Assembly (NCBI RefSeq): GCF_023065955.2
Contig: NW_026622897.1
Location: 682,001-746,000, forward strand
Direction: 5' to 3'
Origin: Ursus arctos
Lineage: Eukaryota > Chordata > Mammalia > Carnivora > Ursidae
Length of the DNA: 64,000 bases
In this document: in pieces, positions 11,148 through 45,289 of the stretch
Layout: each line of letters starts with the position of its first letter
Numbering within the stretch: the first letter of the stretch is position 1
Program-made: the position numbers and the translations under genes
Notes under the pieces: model-generated
Told to the model about the DNA's origin: nothing
The model's database searches: none
What the model saw: only the letters and a program-made list of their open reading frames with translations

Positions 11148-11642
11148 TGGCTGCCGCCCCAAGCGGCCTGCCGTCGGGACGTGATGGGAATGTGCCCCCG
11201 GAGTCCCCGAGAGGACACCGCGGCGCCGACAGCGAACCCGCGGCCGGCTCTGCGGCTCAACCGCGCGGCGCACAGCCCGCTCCGCGTCCGCAGGACGGAA
11301 GCCGGCAGGCTAAACACAGAACACACACTGAGCGATCACTCCCAAGACATTACAAAGTCCAGACTGTAATTAAACTTTAATTAGCGTCCGGCCGCCACCG
11401 GGCCGGCGCCATCCTCACGCGCAGGCGCCACGGCGCAGACGCCGACGCCGCGCCGCAGGGATTCCGCCGGCTGCCCGACGGTCCGACCCCGCGGCTCGGC
11501 GCGGGCCACGGCGCCTCAAGAGGGTGTGAGGCGCGAACGGAGAAACACGGCCGCAGGGCCGGCTACTGGCCGGCTACCGCCCGCCGAAGAAGGCGCGTCC
11601 GGCCGCTCTCTGACGCAAACTCTTGGCGCCTTGGCGCGGCGG

Positions 11643-11650
11643 TGACGTCA
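11643..11650 (+). promoter_or_regulatory. Consensus CRE
   Basis: TGACGTCA, the perfect palindromic CREB/ATF site, lies about 150 bp upstream of the exon 1 donor. A TGCGTCA half-site-like word follows at 11654-11660. Position in a TATA-less CpG island makes function likely. Confidence 0.6.
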
Positions 11651-11675
11651 GCGTGCGTCAGCGCGTGCTCCGCCT

Positions 11676-11683
11676 GGGCGGGG
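11676..11683 (+). promoter_or_regulatory. GC box (Sp1-type)
   Basis: GGGCGGGG immediately downstream of the CRE, at the expected distance upstream of a dispersed transcription start. Confidence 0.5.
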
Positions 11684-11689
11684 CTGGGG

Positions 11690-11797
11690 ACGCCGGAGCC
11701 GAGCCGGCCGGCCGCATCTCCGGAGGCAGCCGCCGTTCGGATTCACGGAGGCCGCCGGCCGTCGCGCCGTTTCCTCGTGTGCTGCCCCGGCCCCGCG
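11690..11797 (+). other. BIRC2: BIRC2 exon 1 (5' UTR, start approximate)
   Basis: The exon is placed by its donor, CCCCGCG followed by GTGAGTGCGG, with the exon ending at 11797. It carries no start codon that continues into exon 2, matching the known untranslated first exon of BIRC2. The 5' border is a guess from promoter elements; the transcription start cannot be read from sequence alone. Intron 1 then runs 854 bp to 12651. Confidence 0.6.
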
Positions 11798-11897
11798 GTG
11801 AGTGCGGCCCCGGTGCGGGCGCGGGTTGGGGGCGCCATCCGGGCGGGGAGGGACGGAGGGAGGCCGCGGCCCCTCGGCCGGGCGCAGGGGCAGGGGC

Positions 11898-11920
11898 GCG
11901 GCGGGCGGCGGGCGGCGGGC
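11898..11920 (+). repeat. Short G-rich triplet-like repeat, G-quadruplex candidate
   Basis: A run of repeated GGCGGGC units near the 5' end of BIRC2 intron 1 gives several closely spaced G2-G3 tracts on the coding strand. It is a low-complexity tract that could form a G-quadruplex in DNA or nascent RNA; this is inference. Confidence 0.45.
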
Positions 11921-12651
11921 TCTCCCCGCTCGCGGACGCTTCTCTGTCCGCGGGGAGCCCTGGCCCTGGGACTCGCGGGCTGCGGCAGGTTTCAGGGCCG
12001 AGCGGTGGGGGGGCCGGAACGAGCTTTGGCGGCGTCCCCGCGGGGCGTGCAGCCGGGTCCCGGGCGCGGGGAGGGGGTCGGGGGAGCCCTGTCCGCCAGG
12101 CTGCGGTGTCTCCGAGCCCGGGGCCGCTCGTGCTGTTGGGTGTGCGCGCCGGCCTCTCCGCACAGTCTAGGGGTTTATGTTAGTGACTTCGTGATGCATT
12201 TCTCTCCTGGTCACTTCCCTGGCCCTGGACAGACTTGACATTAAGACGCAGCGTTCCTGCTTGATGGCCGCCGTGCGTGCTGGTTGGAGCGCAGGCTCTC
12301 CGTTCCACCGCTCACGGCGGCCCAGGGGTTTTCCTTTAGCTGCTAGACCTTGTCGCCGGGAGAGGGGAGGCCAGGAGCGAAGTAGCTGCCTGTGTGGACG
12401 TGTCCGTCTGTCTTCGGAGTTGGACGTTTTTAAAAAACACACCTAGTGCTACTGGGCGTATGTTGCATTTATTTTAATTAAGAATTTTTCCATTTAGAAA
12501 ATTTTGGTGACAAATTTCTGGACTTACGGTGTGTTATCTAAAGTGTAAATCATTTTTAGACTGTACTGAATACATTGAAAAGTCTGAATTCTCTTTACCA
12601 TGAAAATACACTTTTCTGAAATAGCTTTTTTTTTTTCCTTCTTCTTTTCAG

Positions 12652-36729
<24,078 letters not shown>

Positions 36730-37200
36730 AAGTCTTTAGAATATTCTTGACATTTGAAGCCATCTGAAGTGGAAATGAATTACTGGTTCTTGAGGACATT
36801 TGTGTTGTATTCTGCTTTGCTACTAGTGATCTTGCTTCAGAACATTAGTATCCTGTGTCCTATTTAATCTTTGTTTAGATGAGGGGGGTTGTGTTGGACG
36901 AGCTGTGTTAGTGTGCACGTGCGAGTACGGGAGAGGTTACGGGGCAGCCTCGGGGCCCAAGGTGTCACGTCAGAAGTGCCTGGGATTGGTGTTCTTTCTG
37001 GAAGCTTTGAGTACAACCTGAGAGTGTGCAGTTGACAAGAGCTGGAACCGGGAATGCCGGAGTTTGCCACAGTTACCGCGCCAGATTCTCTTTGGTGTTT
37101 TTCCACTTGTGTTTTAAAATAAGGACTTTTTTCTTACTGGTAAATAAGCTTTTCCCTAATTTGTGAGAAACCTCTTAATAAAATTCTTTAAAAAGGCTGC
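36730..37200 (+). other. BIRC2: BIRC2 3' UTR (end approximate)
   Basis: About 470 nt from the stop codon to the expected cleavage site 10-25 nt after the AATAAA at 37177. No SINE or L1 lies inside. Other downstream poly(A) sites are possible. Confidence 0.7.
37177..37182 (+). terminator. BIRC2 poly(A) signal
   Basis: AATAAA preceded by CCTCTT and followed by a T-rich stretch, about 450 nt after the stop codon; the first canonical hexamer after it in a suitable context. Confidence 0.7.
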
Positions 37201-37239
37201 ATCAGACATTTTTTTCTCTGACTTAAAAAGTATTTACTC

Positions 37240-37325
37240 CATGGCTTAATAGGTTATCAGGGTTAAATGAGTTAACGTGCGGTAGTATCTGTCCCATTGT
37301 AAGCACTCAGATGTTAGCTGTTAAA
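37240..37325 (+). repeat. MIR SINE 3' part
   Basis: GGTTAAATGAGTTAACGTGC, then TGTAAGCACTCAGATGTTAG match the end of the MIR consensus. Confidence 0.6.
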
Positions 37326-37369
37326 TAAAAGTGGAATTCATAAAACAAATTACTAGTGTTCTTTGGGGC

Positions 37370-37540
37370 GGGGTGCCTGGGGGGCTCAGTTGATGAAGCG
37401 TCTGCCTTCGGCTCAGGTTGTGATCTTGGGGTTCTGGGATGGAGCTCCGTGTCAGACTCTGCTCGGCGGTGAGTCTGCTTCTCCCTCTCCCTTTGATTCA
37501 CCCCTCATTCTCTCTTAAGTAAACAAAATCTTAAAAAAAA
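37370..37540 (+). mobile_element. CAN SINE, sense
   Basis: GGGTGCCTGGGGGGCTCAG, GTCTGCCTTCGGCTCAGG, TTCTCCCTCTCCC and a terminal ACAAAATCTTAAAAAAAAAA tail. Confidence 0.9.
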
Positions 37541-37549
37541 AAAGTTCTT

Positions 37550-38080
37550 AATGTGATTTATGAAATTCTTTTAAGATGAGAATATCTGTCTAGTTGCTTT
37601 GTGCATTACAATTAAAATCCATGTTAAAAATTAAGTCAGGTAAATCTGCATTGACATTAAAAACAGTGTAATGGCTTTGTTGCATGGATGTTGGTGGGAA
37701 GAAGAGGTGGACACAGGCAGGGGTCCGTGTCTCCCCCTTGGGCCCAAGCATCCCCATCCTTTCTGAGATCTGGGTCCACGGCAGATTTCTGAGGCCCAGG
37801 GAAAGAGCAGATAGTAAACACTCCATGTGTCTTCTTATCCTATAACTTCTTTAGGTGCCTTTACATAGAGGATGCCCGGGGAGGAGGGAAAATCCTCCAT
37901 CCTCCAGGCCCTCATCTCGCTGTTGTTTGCAGCGTGAGGTGGTGATGCACTGGTGGGTCCACGGCCTTGCGTCGGTGGGAGGGCTCTCCTTGCTGTTCGA
38001 GAAGGAGTTTAGAGAGGGTATGAAATCATTTTAGAAATGTTTCTTTTCCTTTTTGCTCGGTAGCTACTCTGTATTGAGAG
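37550..38080. other. Intergenic, nothing recognised
   Basis: No repeat or gene was recognised between the SINE and the LTR that follows. Confidence 0.35.
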
Positions 38081-38084
38081 TCCA

Positions 38085-38462
38085 TTGTGGTTATGGGCTG
38101 AATTGTGCCCCTAAATCCGTATGTTGAAGTCCTGATCTCCCTGGTATGTCTGAGTGTGACTGCCTTTCTAGATAGGGCCTTTAGAGAGGTAAGTAAGGCA
38201 ACATGAGGTCTTCTGAGCCCAAATGTAAAAGGACTAGTGTCTTCATAAGAGCTCAGATCACAGACACGCCTGGAGGAAGGAGCCTGTGAAGATGCCAGAG
38301 GAGGACGGCCATGAGGCCACCAGCAAGCCGCGGTGAGAAGCCTCTGAAGAAACCGTGTCTTCCAGCATCTGGATCTCTGCACGTGCGGCCACCAGAAACG
38401 GTGAGAAAAGAACTTTCCGTTGCTTGAGTCGGTCTGGTGTTTAGTTAGGCGGCCCTCACAAG
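38085..38462 (+). repeat. MLT1A-type LTR (ERVL-MaLR)
   Basis: GGTTATGGGCTGAATTGTGC, CCGTATGTTGAAGTCCTGAT, GATAGGGCCTTTAGAGAGG, ATGAGGTCTTC, AGGACTAGTGTCTTCATAAG and ACGGTGAGAAAAGAAC follow the MLT1A consensus in order. It is a solitary LTR; no internal sequence was recognised. Confidence 0.8.
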
Positions 38463-39104
38463 CAGTGCCAGGGGCCGGCGGCTTCGAGCGCGGTAGCCTG
38501 CAGCCTTTCCGCAGGTACAGAGTACAATTTGAACATAGGTCGACCTGACTCCTTGGCTTGTGCTTTTTGGACCAACTGTTCTAGTAAGCTGTATTCATAT
38601 TTTTAAAAATGGCACGGGCTGTCATCCAGCATATGATTTGACGTTTGTTTATTTGAAAGTTTACCTGATGTGGCTTTGTTCAGCTAGTCGGTTTTCATAA
38701 TGTGTAAGAACTTCTGTGTTTTTTTGCATTCGGTGAAAGTACTGCGTGAAGTAGAAGTAAACGGTGACGCAATATTTTATCCCCGTGCTGACTCCTCTCT
38801 GCCTGGAGCAGAGGGGGGTTTTAGTCTCTCCGAGGCTCCTGACGATGAGAATCCGTCATTACACGTACTCGTGGTGTTGAGCCAGTGGGCGACTGTCAGA
38901 CGCTCCGTTCGGTGTATTTATTGTATCGTTTAACCCTTAGAACCCTGGGGTGCGTGTTAGCCGTGTGTTGGGAATGTGCGGCCATAGGCTCAGGGGCCTG
39001 AGCTGGATTACTGGAGCGGTAGGTGCGGTCTGTGAATCGTGTGGTGGGACCTCGAACGGCACAGGTGTGAACTGTGTGGGGCCACGGTAAGCAGATTGTT
39101 CAAG

Positions 39105-39560
39105 CAAATATACTGGGCAATTTTTTTTGAGATTTGCAACAATTTGAAAAAACTCGCAAACTGTAGTCTAGAAATTCCAAAAAAATATGAAGAAAAAGGT
39201 GGTGTCGGGGCGCATGGGTGGCACAGCGGTTAAGCGTCTGCCTTCGGCTCAGGGCGTGATCCTGGCATTGTGGGATCGAACCCCACATCAGGCTCTTCCA
39301 CTATGAGCCTGCTTCTTCCTCTCCCACTCCCCCTGCTTGTGTTCCCTCTCTCGCTGGCTGTCTCTATCTCTGTCGAATAAATAAATAAAATCTTTAAAAA
39401 AAAAAAAAAGAAAAAGGTGGTGTTATACCGTGTATAATACGTAAGGTCCCGTGTTAACTGTCGCTGGTAAGGCTTCTGGTCAGTAGGAGGTTATTAGAGT
39501 TTTTTGGCGGGGGGGGTGCGAAGTTACACAGCGACTTGCGGCTGCACGAAGGGGAGTCCG
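39105..39560 (+). repeat. DNA-transposon-like repeat, split by a SINE
   Basis: The left part (GAGATTTGCAACAATTTG, CTCGCAAACTGTAGTCTAG) and right part (GTTATACCGTGTATAATACG, TAAGGCTTCTGGTCAGTAGG, GAAGTTACACAGCGACTTGC) belong to one dispersed repeat I recognise as a Tigger-like or similar non-autonomous DNA transposon; the exact family is uncertain. The SINE at 39206-39408 interrupts it. Confidence 0.5.
39206..39408 (+). mobile_element. Young CAN SINE (arctoid type), sense
   Basis: Head CGGGGCGCATGGGTGGCACA, then TGTGGGATCGAACCCCACAT, CTCTTCCACTATGAGCC, GAATAAATAAATAAAATC and a poly(A) tail. A perfect 15-bp target-site duplication AGAAAAAGGTGGTGT lies at 39191-39205 and 39409-39423. The high integrity and perfect duplication suggest recent insertion. 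Confidence 0.96.
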
Positions 39561-39569
39561 CGATGGGTC

Positions 39570-40560
39570 AGCTGTGTGTGGTCCACATGGAAGGGAGTCC
39601 AAAATATTGACCTTAAAATCTTCATCTCTTGTTCAACTACACGTTTGGGTTTTTTAACTTATCTTTGAAAATAATTTATGGCTCTATTTCTTTATCTTCT
39701 TAATATAAACGGAATTGTGTAGTCATTTGTCAGACCTCTTGCTTCTGCTCTGGGATTTCCCCCCGCTCTCTCTCGAGAGCCAAGTACCGGAGCTGAGCAG
39801 AGCGCTCTCCTGTCCACACCTGGGCCAGCCGCCCAGGCCCTTTTACTTGCTGACCGCCGTCCTGTAAGTCAAAGGACGTCTGGCCGTCAGCTTTGAAGAC
39901 AGATTGACGTTGTTTTCTAGAAGTGTTCTGTTATGTGAAATAAACCTACTGATGCATGGTAGCAGCTCTTAAACATCTTGGTCTCAGAATCCCTGTACAG
40001 CCCTAAATACGCCTGAGGACCCCAAAGAGCTCGTATGCACATGGGTTGTATCTACGGATACTTACCAAGTTAGAAATTACAGCAGATTTTTAAAACACTT
40101 AATAATTCTTTTAAAAACGAAATAAGTATTCCTTTTAAAAAATGCACAGTATGTGTTAATGTAGCACTTCTCAAGAAAAATAATCATGTAAAAAATTTAG
40201 AAGAATGGCATTAATTTGTTAGATTTTAGCAAAGATCTGATGTTTGGCTTAATAGCTGAATTCTTGTATCTGCTTCTGCATCTAATCTGTAATTAGATTG
40301 TAATGTGTTGGCTTGGATTTCAGTATATGAAGAAAAATCAGCTTCTCAGAATATGTATTTAGAAAAGGAAGGAGGATTTTTCAGATAATTGTGGATATTG
40401 TTTTTGATGTTACACCGAAACTTTTGAAAGGTATTTGAAGTATGGAGTCTAAAATCGTGTCAATGGACTTAAAAAATTTTAGTTTAAGTTTTTAGAATTT
40501 ATTAATTTATACATTTTTTTAAAGTTCTATTTTAGGTTCATCGCAAAATTGAGCAGAAAG
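39570..40560. other. Intergenic, nothing recognised
   Basis: AT-rich past 39900. No gene or confident repeat; possible old L1 3' sequence near 40490-40560. Confidence 0.35.
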
Positions 40561-40572
40561 TACAGAGTTCCT

Positions 40573-40645
40573 GGGGCACCTGGGTGGCTAAGTGTCCAGC
40601 TCTTGATTTCGGCTCAGGTCATGGCCTCAGGGTTGTGAGACTGTA
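40573..40645 (+). mobile_element. CAN SINE head fragment
   Basis: GGGGCACCTGGGTGGCTAAG then TCTTGATTTCGGCTCAGGTC, ending soon after; only the tRNA-like head is present. Confidence 0.75.
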
Positions 40646-40765
40646 ACATACAGGAGAGTTGCACTGCCCTAAAGCTCTGTCCGCCTGTTCATTCCTTCCA
40701 CCCCCCAGCCCCCAGCAACATTGATCCTTTAACTGTTCAGTGATCTTTTTGTTTCTCTTACACAG

Positions 40766-41070
40766 TTGACTCTTTGTACAACACGAGGGTTAGGGGCACA
40801 AATCCCCCAACACAGGCGAAAATCTGTGTATAATTACTGACTGCCCCAAACTTAAGTACTAATAGTCTCCTGTCGACTGGAGCCTTAGTCCTGACAGTTG
40901 ATCAGTAGGTATTTTTATGTTATGTGTATCATGTGCTGCATTCTTAAAGCATACTAGAGCAAAGTAAGTGTTAAACCATCAGGAAAATACATTTACAGCA
41001 CTGTATTGATACTGCACATTTATATAATCACTGAAAACATCCACATTCTAAGTAGACCAACGGTGATCAC
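40766..41070 (-). repeat. DNA-transposon-like repeat, opposite orientation
   Basis: GTTGACTCTTTGTACAACAC, GAGGGTTAGGGGCAC, GAAAATCTGTGTATAATTAC, AACTTAAGTACTAATAGTC and AGTACTGT-like text downstream form the reverse of the family at 39105-39560. Confidence 0.5.
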
Positions 41071-43430
41071 GGCCGTGTTAAGGGTCAAGTGCATTAAGTT
41101 TCCTTGGTGAATCTTGCACTTCGCGTGGGTCTTTAACCCGCGTGTAGTCACGAACCATGATGCCTTTAGTCCTTTGGAAAATACTCACTCGCTGAATTGT
41201 GCGGCTTTCTCAGTGCTGACACACGTCATGGCTCGTTATCAACGGACCCCTCGGTGAGTCTCCCCATCAGGATCGTCAGGGCGAGTCTAGGGTTCGGGAA
41301 GCCTTCCAGCTCACAGGATACAAGTCCTGTAAGGTTTTCATGTTAGCTTAAAAATGCGGTCTTTATCCTCAGCGACACGCTCTGAGAGCACGACGGCCGG
41401 TTCCGTCCGCCAGGACTCCTGTGCCCTTCTCAGCACACGCGCTGCGCCGTTCAGCCGGCTGTCGGGTCACACAGGTGCCGCTCCGCAGTCGTTCGGTCTG
41501 GAGCGGAAGTACTTAGATGTGCTTCCCATTTCGTCCCATAGTATTAAAGCGACGAACGCTCGAGGTCAGGTTTGATGCAAGTTTGACCGTGTCTCTGTCT
41601 TCTGCGCAGGGGCAGTGTCTGTGTTACGGAGCGCGGGCAGGGACGGCTGTGGCCGCTGGCGCACGGGAGCCCCAGACGCGGACCCCGCCGGCCGTCGGCG
41701 GTGATGGTGCTGCTGCGTTCGCACGTCAGCGGGAGTGGCAATCCCATGGCGAGTTGTCAGAGCCCCAGAGTGTCTCAGACCCTCGGAGTTCACGGATCCC
41801 ATGAATGGTCCCGGTCAGTCCTGCTCTTTACACGTGAACCCAGGAGGAATTGGACTGGGGAGGACGTGCATTCTTGGTGTTTCTTCCATCACCGAAGTTC
41901 TCTTGGTCCGGCTGTCCGCCGCAGTCTCCATGCTTTTGGAGGGAGACTTGGGTCGTTGAGCCGCGTCCTTCCCCTTCGGGCTCTGTGGGAGGCAGGGTGC
42001 CTGCGGTCTGCTCTGCTCCCCTGCGACGCTGGCCTCCTGGGCTCTCAGTGCTCTCAGTCCCTGGTGGTAAAGGCTTCCTCTGGGATTTGGTGTTGGAAGC
42101 TTCACCTGTTGTGTCCCAGAGTCTGTATCAGTAATGGAGTTGACATTTTCATCGCCGTGTGATGACTGCTTTCATCCCTTACTGGTCCTGAACTTGGGTA
42201 AAACAGGTGTTATTTATGGGGCCCCACAGACCCACAGTGGACTCTGCTGTCTAGTTGGTGTGTCGGGGTACGTGTGATTAGCTTAGCAGAAATGGGAAAA
42301 CCGTGACAGTATATGCTAGACCCTGTGGTCTTTCTGGTGACAATGGGGTCCAGACACGTCTCAGGCTGCGAGTCCTTGCAGCTGTTAACCCTCCGCAGTT
42401 CTGGCCACAGCTTATAAGCCACAGGTGCTTATATGTGCTGCTTACATGTGTAAGGTGAGAAGAGGCTGGATTTCCTGAGTAATAATGCTTTCGGCAAGCC
42501 CTTTATCCCTCTGTTCCTCGGCTTTTCTCTGAGCGTCAGTTTCTGCCCTTCCTGTGGGTCAGAAGGTTAAGTGGGATCACACGTGGGTGCCACATGGGAA
42601 CTGTTCTCTCAGTGGGCTCTGCTCACGGCAGGGGCTGTGGTCCCGTCCCCAAGTAGCATAAACGGAGTCATAACTTGCATTCCTCACAGTGTTGTTGTCG
42701 CTGTTGTGTTTTAAAGGCCGGGTAGAATTTGAATAGACACCTGGGAAAGACTCCCTCAGGATGAGTATATAAAGCAAAATGTTAAATCCTCTGTGACTCC
42801 CCACCAGGACTTGGAATGTCCCCGGGGCAATCCCCGTGCATTCACCATGCATCGTGCGTGTGCACACGAATGTTCCAGCTACTTCGTCACTGGACAGCAG
42901 GCCTCGAAGGTCTGTACTTCCAAGTCCGTAGGCAAATACCCAATGAGATAAAGACAAATCATGATAGCAGTTTCAAAGTTACAAGGAAAAAGGAAACTAA
43001 AGATTTTTCTGTCCTCATCAGGTAAATTATCTCTACAGCACTCCCCATGATGACGGGCACAGTTGTGTTCCCAGCAGAATTCACTATCTCTTGAGGAAGC
43101 TTTTCCATTTTGAGGCGATTGTGATTGCTGGAGTAATTCATACTCTAGCATGATTTGGAGTCATTGGGGTACATTTTACAGACACTGACGTTGAAAAAGC
43201 ATGAGGGCAGGTATGGAGATTAGTGATGGGTTTGGAGCCGAGCGGAACGGCGGTGCCAGAGAACAAGCGTTGTGAGAACAGGGAGGGGTCTTGTAGTTTG
43301 AAGCACGTCGCTGCAGTGGCGTGGATACGGGATACCGAGGCTCCGTCCGCGAGGTGCATTGCTGTCCACACGTAAGAGGAGTTCAGGTTAAGTGCTCTGG
43401 GGATTTCTTCAGATAATGTTAGTGAAAGTA
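41071..43430. other. CpG-rich intergenic block, no gene recognised
   Basis: 41340-42110 is GC- and CpG-rich with a dense patch at 41600-41760. Open frames up to 153 codons on both strands reflect base composition. No domain, ordered splice sites or repeat family was recognised. Confidence 0.4.
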
Positions 43431-44426
43431 GTAATCAGTTATTTTGTTTGTAATTCGTCAGTTAACATACAGTGTAGTATTAATCTCGGGTGTACAGTGT
43501 AGTGATTCAGCACGTCCGTACGTCACCCGTGCTCATCACGACAGGTGCACTAGCCTGTCCCCCTGTCCCCCCGCCGCCCGTCTCCCCTCTGGTCACCTTC
43601 AGTGTGTTCTCTGTAGTTCAGTCTGTTTCTTGGTTTGTCTCTTGGTTTCTTTTCTTTTCTTCCCTTTGCTCATTTGTTTTGTTTCCTAAATTCCACATAT
43701 GAGTGCAGTCGTATGGTATCTGTCTTGTCTGACCGACTGCTTAGAATAGTACTCCCCAGCTCCATCCATGTCGTCGCCACTGACAAGATTTCATTCTTTT
43801 TTATGGCTGATATTCCACTGTATTTGCACACCACATCTTCACTTGTCTGTCGATGGACATTTGGCCTCTCTCCATAATGTAGCTGTTGGTGGTGATGCTG
43901 TAAGCATCAGGGAGCATGTGTCCCTTAGAATCAGTATTTTTGTGTCCTTTGGGTAAAAACCTACTAGTGCAATTGCTGGGTCGTAGGGTAGCTCTATTTT
44001 TAACTTTTTGAGAACCCTCATGCTGTTTTCCACAGTGGCTGCACCAGCTTGCGTTCCCACCAACAGGGTAAGACGGTTCCCCTTTCCCCGCATCTTCTCC
44101 AATATCTGTTGTTTCCTGAGTTGTTAACTTTAGCCATTCTGACAGGTGGGAGGTGGTATTTCCCTGGTGATGAGCAATGTGGAGCATTTTTTCATGTGTC
44201 TGTTGGCATCTGTGTGCCTTCTTTGGAGAAATGTCCATTCTGGTCCTCTACCCATTTTTAAATTGGATTATTCATTTTTTTGGGTGTTGAGTTTTGTAAG
44301 ATCTTTATAGACGTCAGATACCAGCCCTTTATCTGTAATGTCATTTGCAAATATCTTCTCCCATTCTGTAGGTTGTCTGTTAGTTTTGTCAACTGTTTCC
44401 TTTCCTGTGCAAAAGCTTTTTGTCTT

Positions 44427-45289
44427 ACTTTTCCAATGAAGACATACAAATGGCTAACAGACACATTCAAAATCATTAGCCATCAGGAAATTCAAATCCA
44501 AACCACACTAAGATACCACTTTACGCCAGTTAGAATGGCAAAAATTGACAAGGCAAGAAACAACAATTGTTGGAGAGGATGTGGAGAAAGGGGATCCCTC
44601 TTCCATTGTTGGTGGGAATGCAAGTTGGTACAGCCACTCTGGAAAACAGTGTGGAGGTCCCTTAAAAAGTTAAAAATTGAGCTACCCTATGACCCAGCCA
44701 TTACACTACTGGGTATTTACCCCAAAGATACAGACGTAGTGAAGAGAAGGGCCATATGCACCCCAATGTTCATAGCAGCATTGTCCACAATAGCTAAATC
44801 CTGGAAGGAGCTGAGATGCCCTTCAACAGACGACTGGATGAAGAAGATGTGGTCCATATATACAATGGAATATTACTCAGCCATCAAAAAGAACGATTTC
44901 TCAACATTTGCAGCAACATGGATGGGACTGGAGGAGATAATGCTAAGTGAAATAAGTCAAGCAGAGAAAGACAGTTATCATATGGTTTCACTCATTTGTG
45001 GAACATAAGGAATAGCAGGAAGATGGGTAGGAGAAGGAAGGGAAGAAGGAAGGGGGTGGGTAAACAGAAGGGGGAATGAACCACGAGAGACTACGGACTC
45101 TGAGAAACAAACTGAGGGCTTCAGAGGGGAGGGGGGTGGGGGAATGGGATAGGCCAGTGATGGGTATTAAGGAGGGCACGTATTGCATGGTGCACTGGGT
45201 GTTATACACAATGAATCATGGAACTTTACATCAAAAACTAGGGATGTACTGTATGGTGACTAACATAATAAAAAATTATTATTAAAAAG
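44427..45289 (+). mobile_element. Young 5'-truncated LINE-1, sense
   Basis: About 863 bp: ORF2 C-terminal frame open from the junction to TAA 45006-45008 (landmarks [35 protein letters not shown]), a 3' UTR with AGAAGGGGGAATGAACC, and an A-rich end (AATAAAAAATTATTATTAAA). A perfect 16-bp target-site duplication AAAAGCTTTTTGTCTT at 44411-44426 and 45290-45305 flanks it. The adjoining TTTT/G on the bottom strand fits the L1 endonuclease site. Confidence 0.95.

Larger units (their letters stand above)
10950..12180 (+). promoter_or_regulatory. BIRC2: BIRC2 CpG-island promoter
   Basis: About 1.2 kb of very GC- and CpG-rich DNA surrounds the untranslated first exon of BIRC2. There is no TATA box near the inferred start. 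A palindromic CRE, a GC box and a kappaB-like site are present (separate entries). The long reading frames of 118-198 codons seen on both strands here reflect GC richness and are not genes. The island extends far upstream of exon 1, as is common for bidirectional promoters. Confidence 0.85.

Noticed and set aside
10880..11380. Frames of 112-148 codons upstream of BIRC2 exon 1
   Set aside because: Same base-composition artefact on both strands; no conserved motif or translated-frame signal visible.
11623..12238. Four overlapping long frames (up to 198 codons) on both strands in the CpG island
   Set aside because: High GC removes stop codons in every frame; composition is Gly/Arg/Pro/Ala-rich; the region is BIRC2 exon 1 and intron 1.
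44280..45008. 242-codon frame as a gene
   Set aside because: It fuses antisense L1 flank to the ORF2 tail of an inserted sense L1; the junction is a transposon target site, not a gene start.
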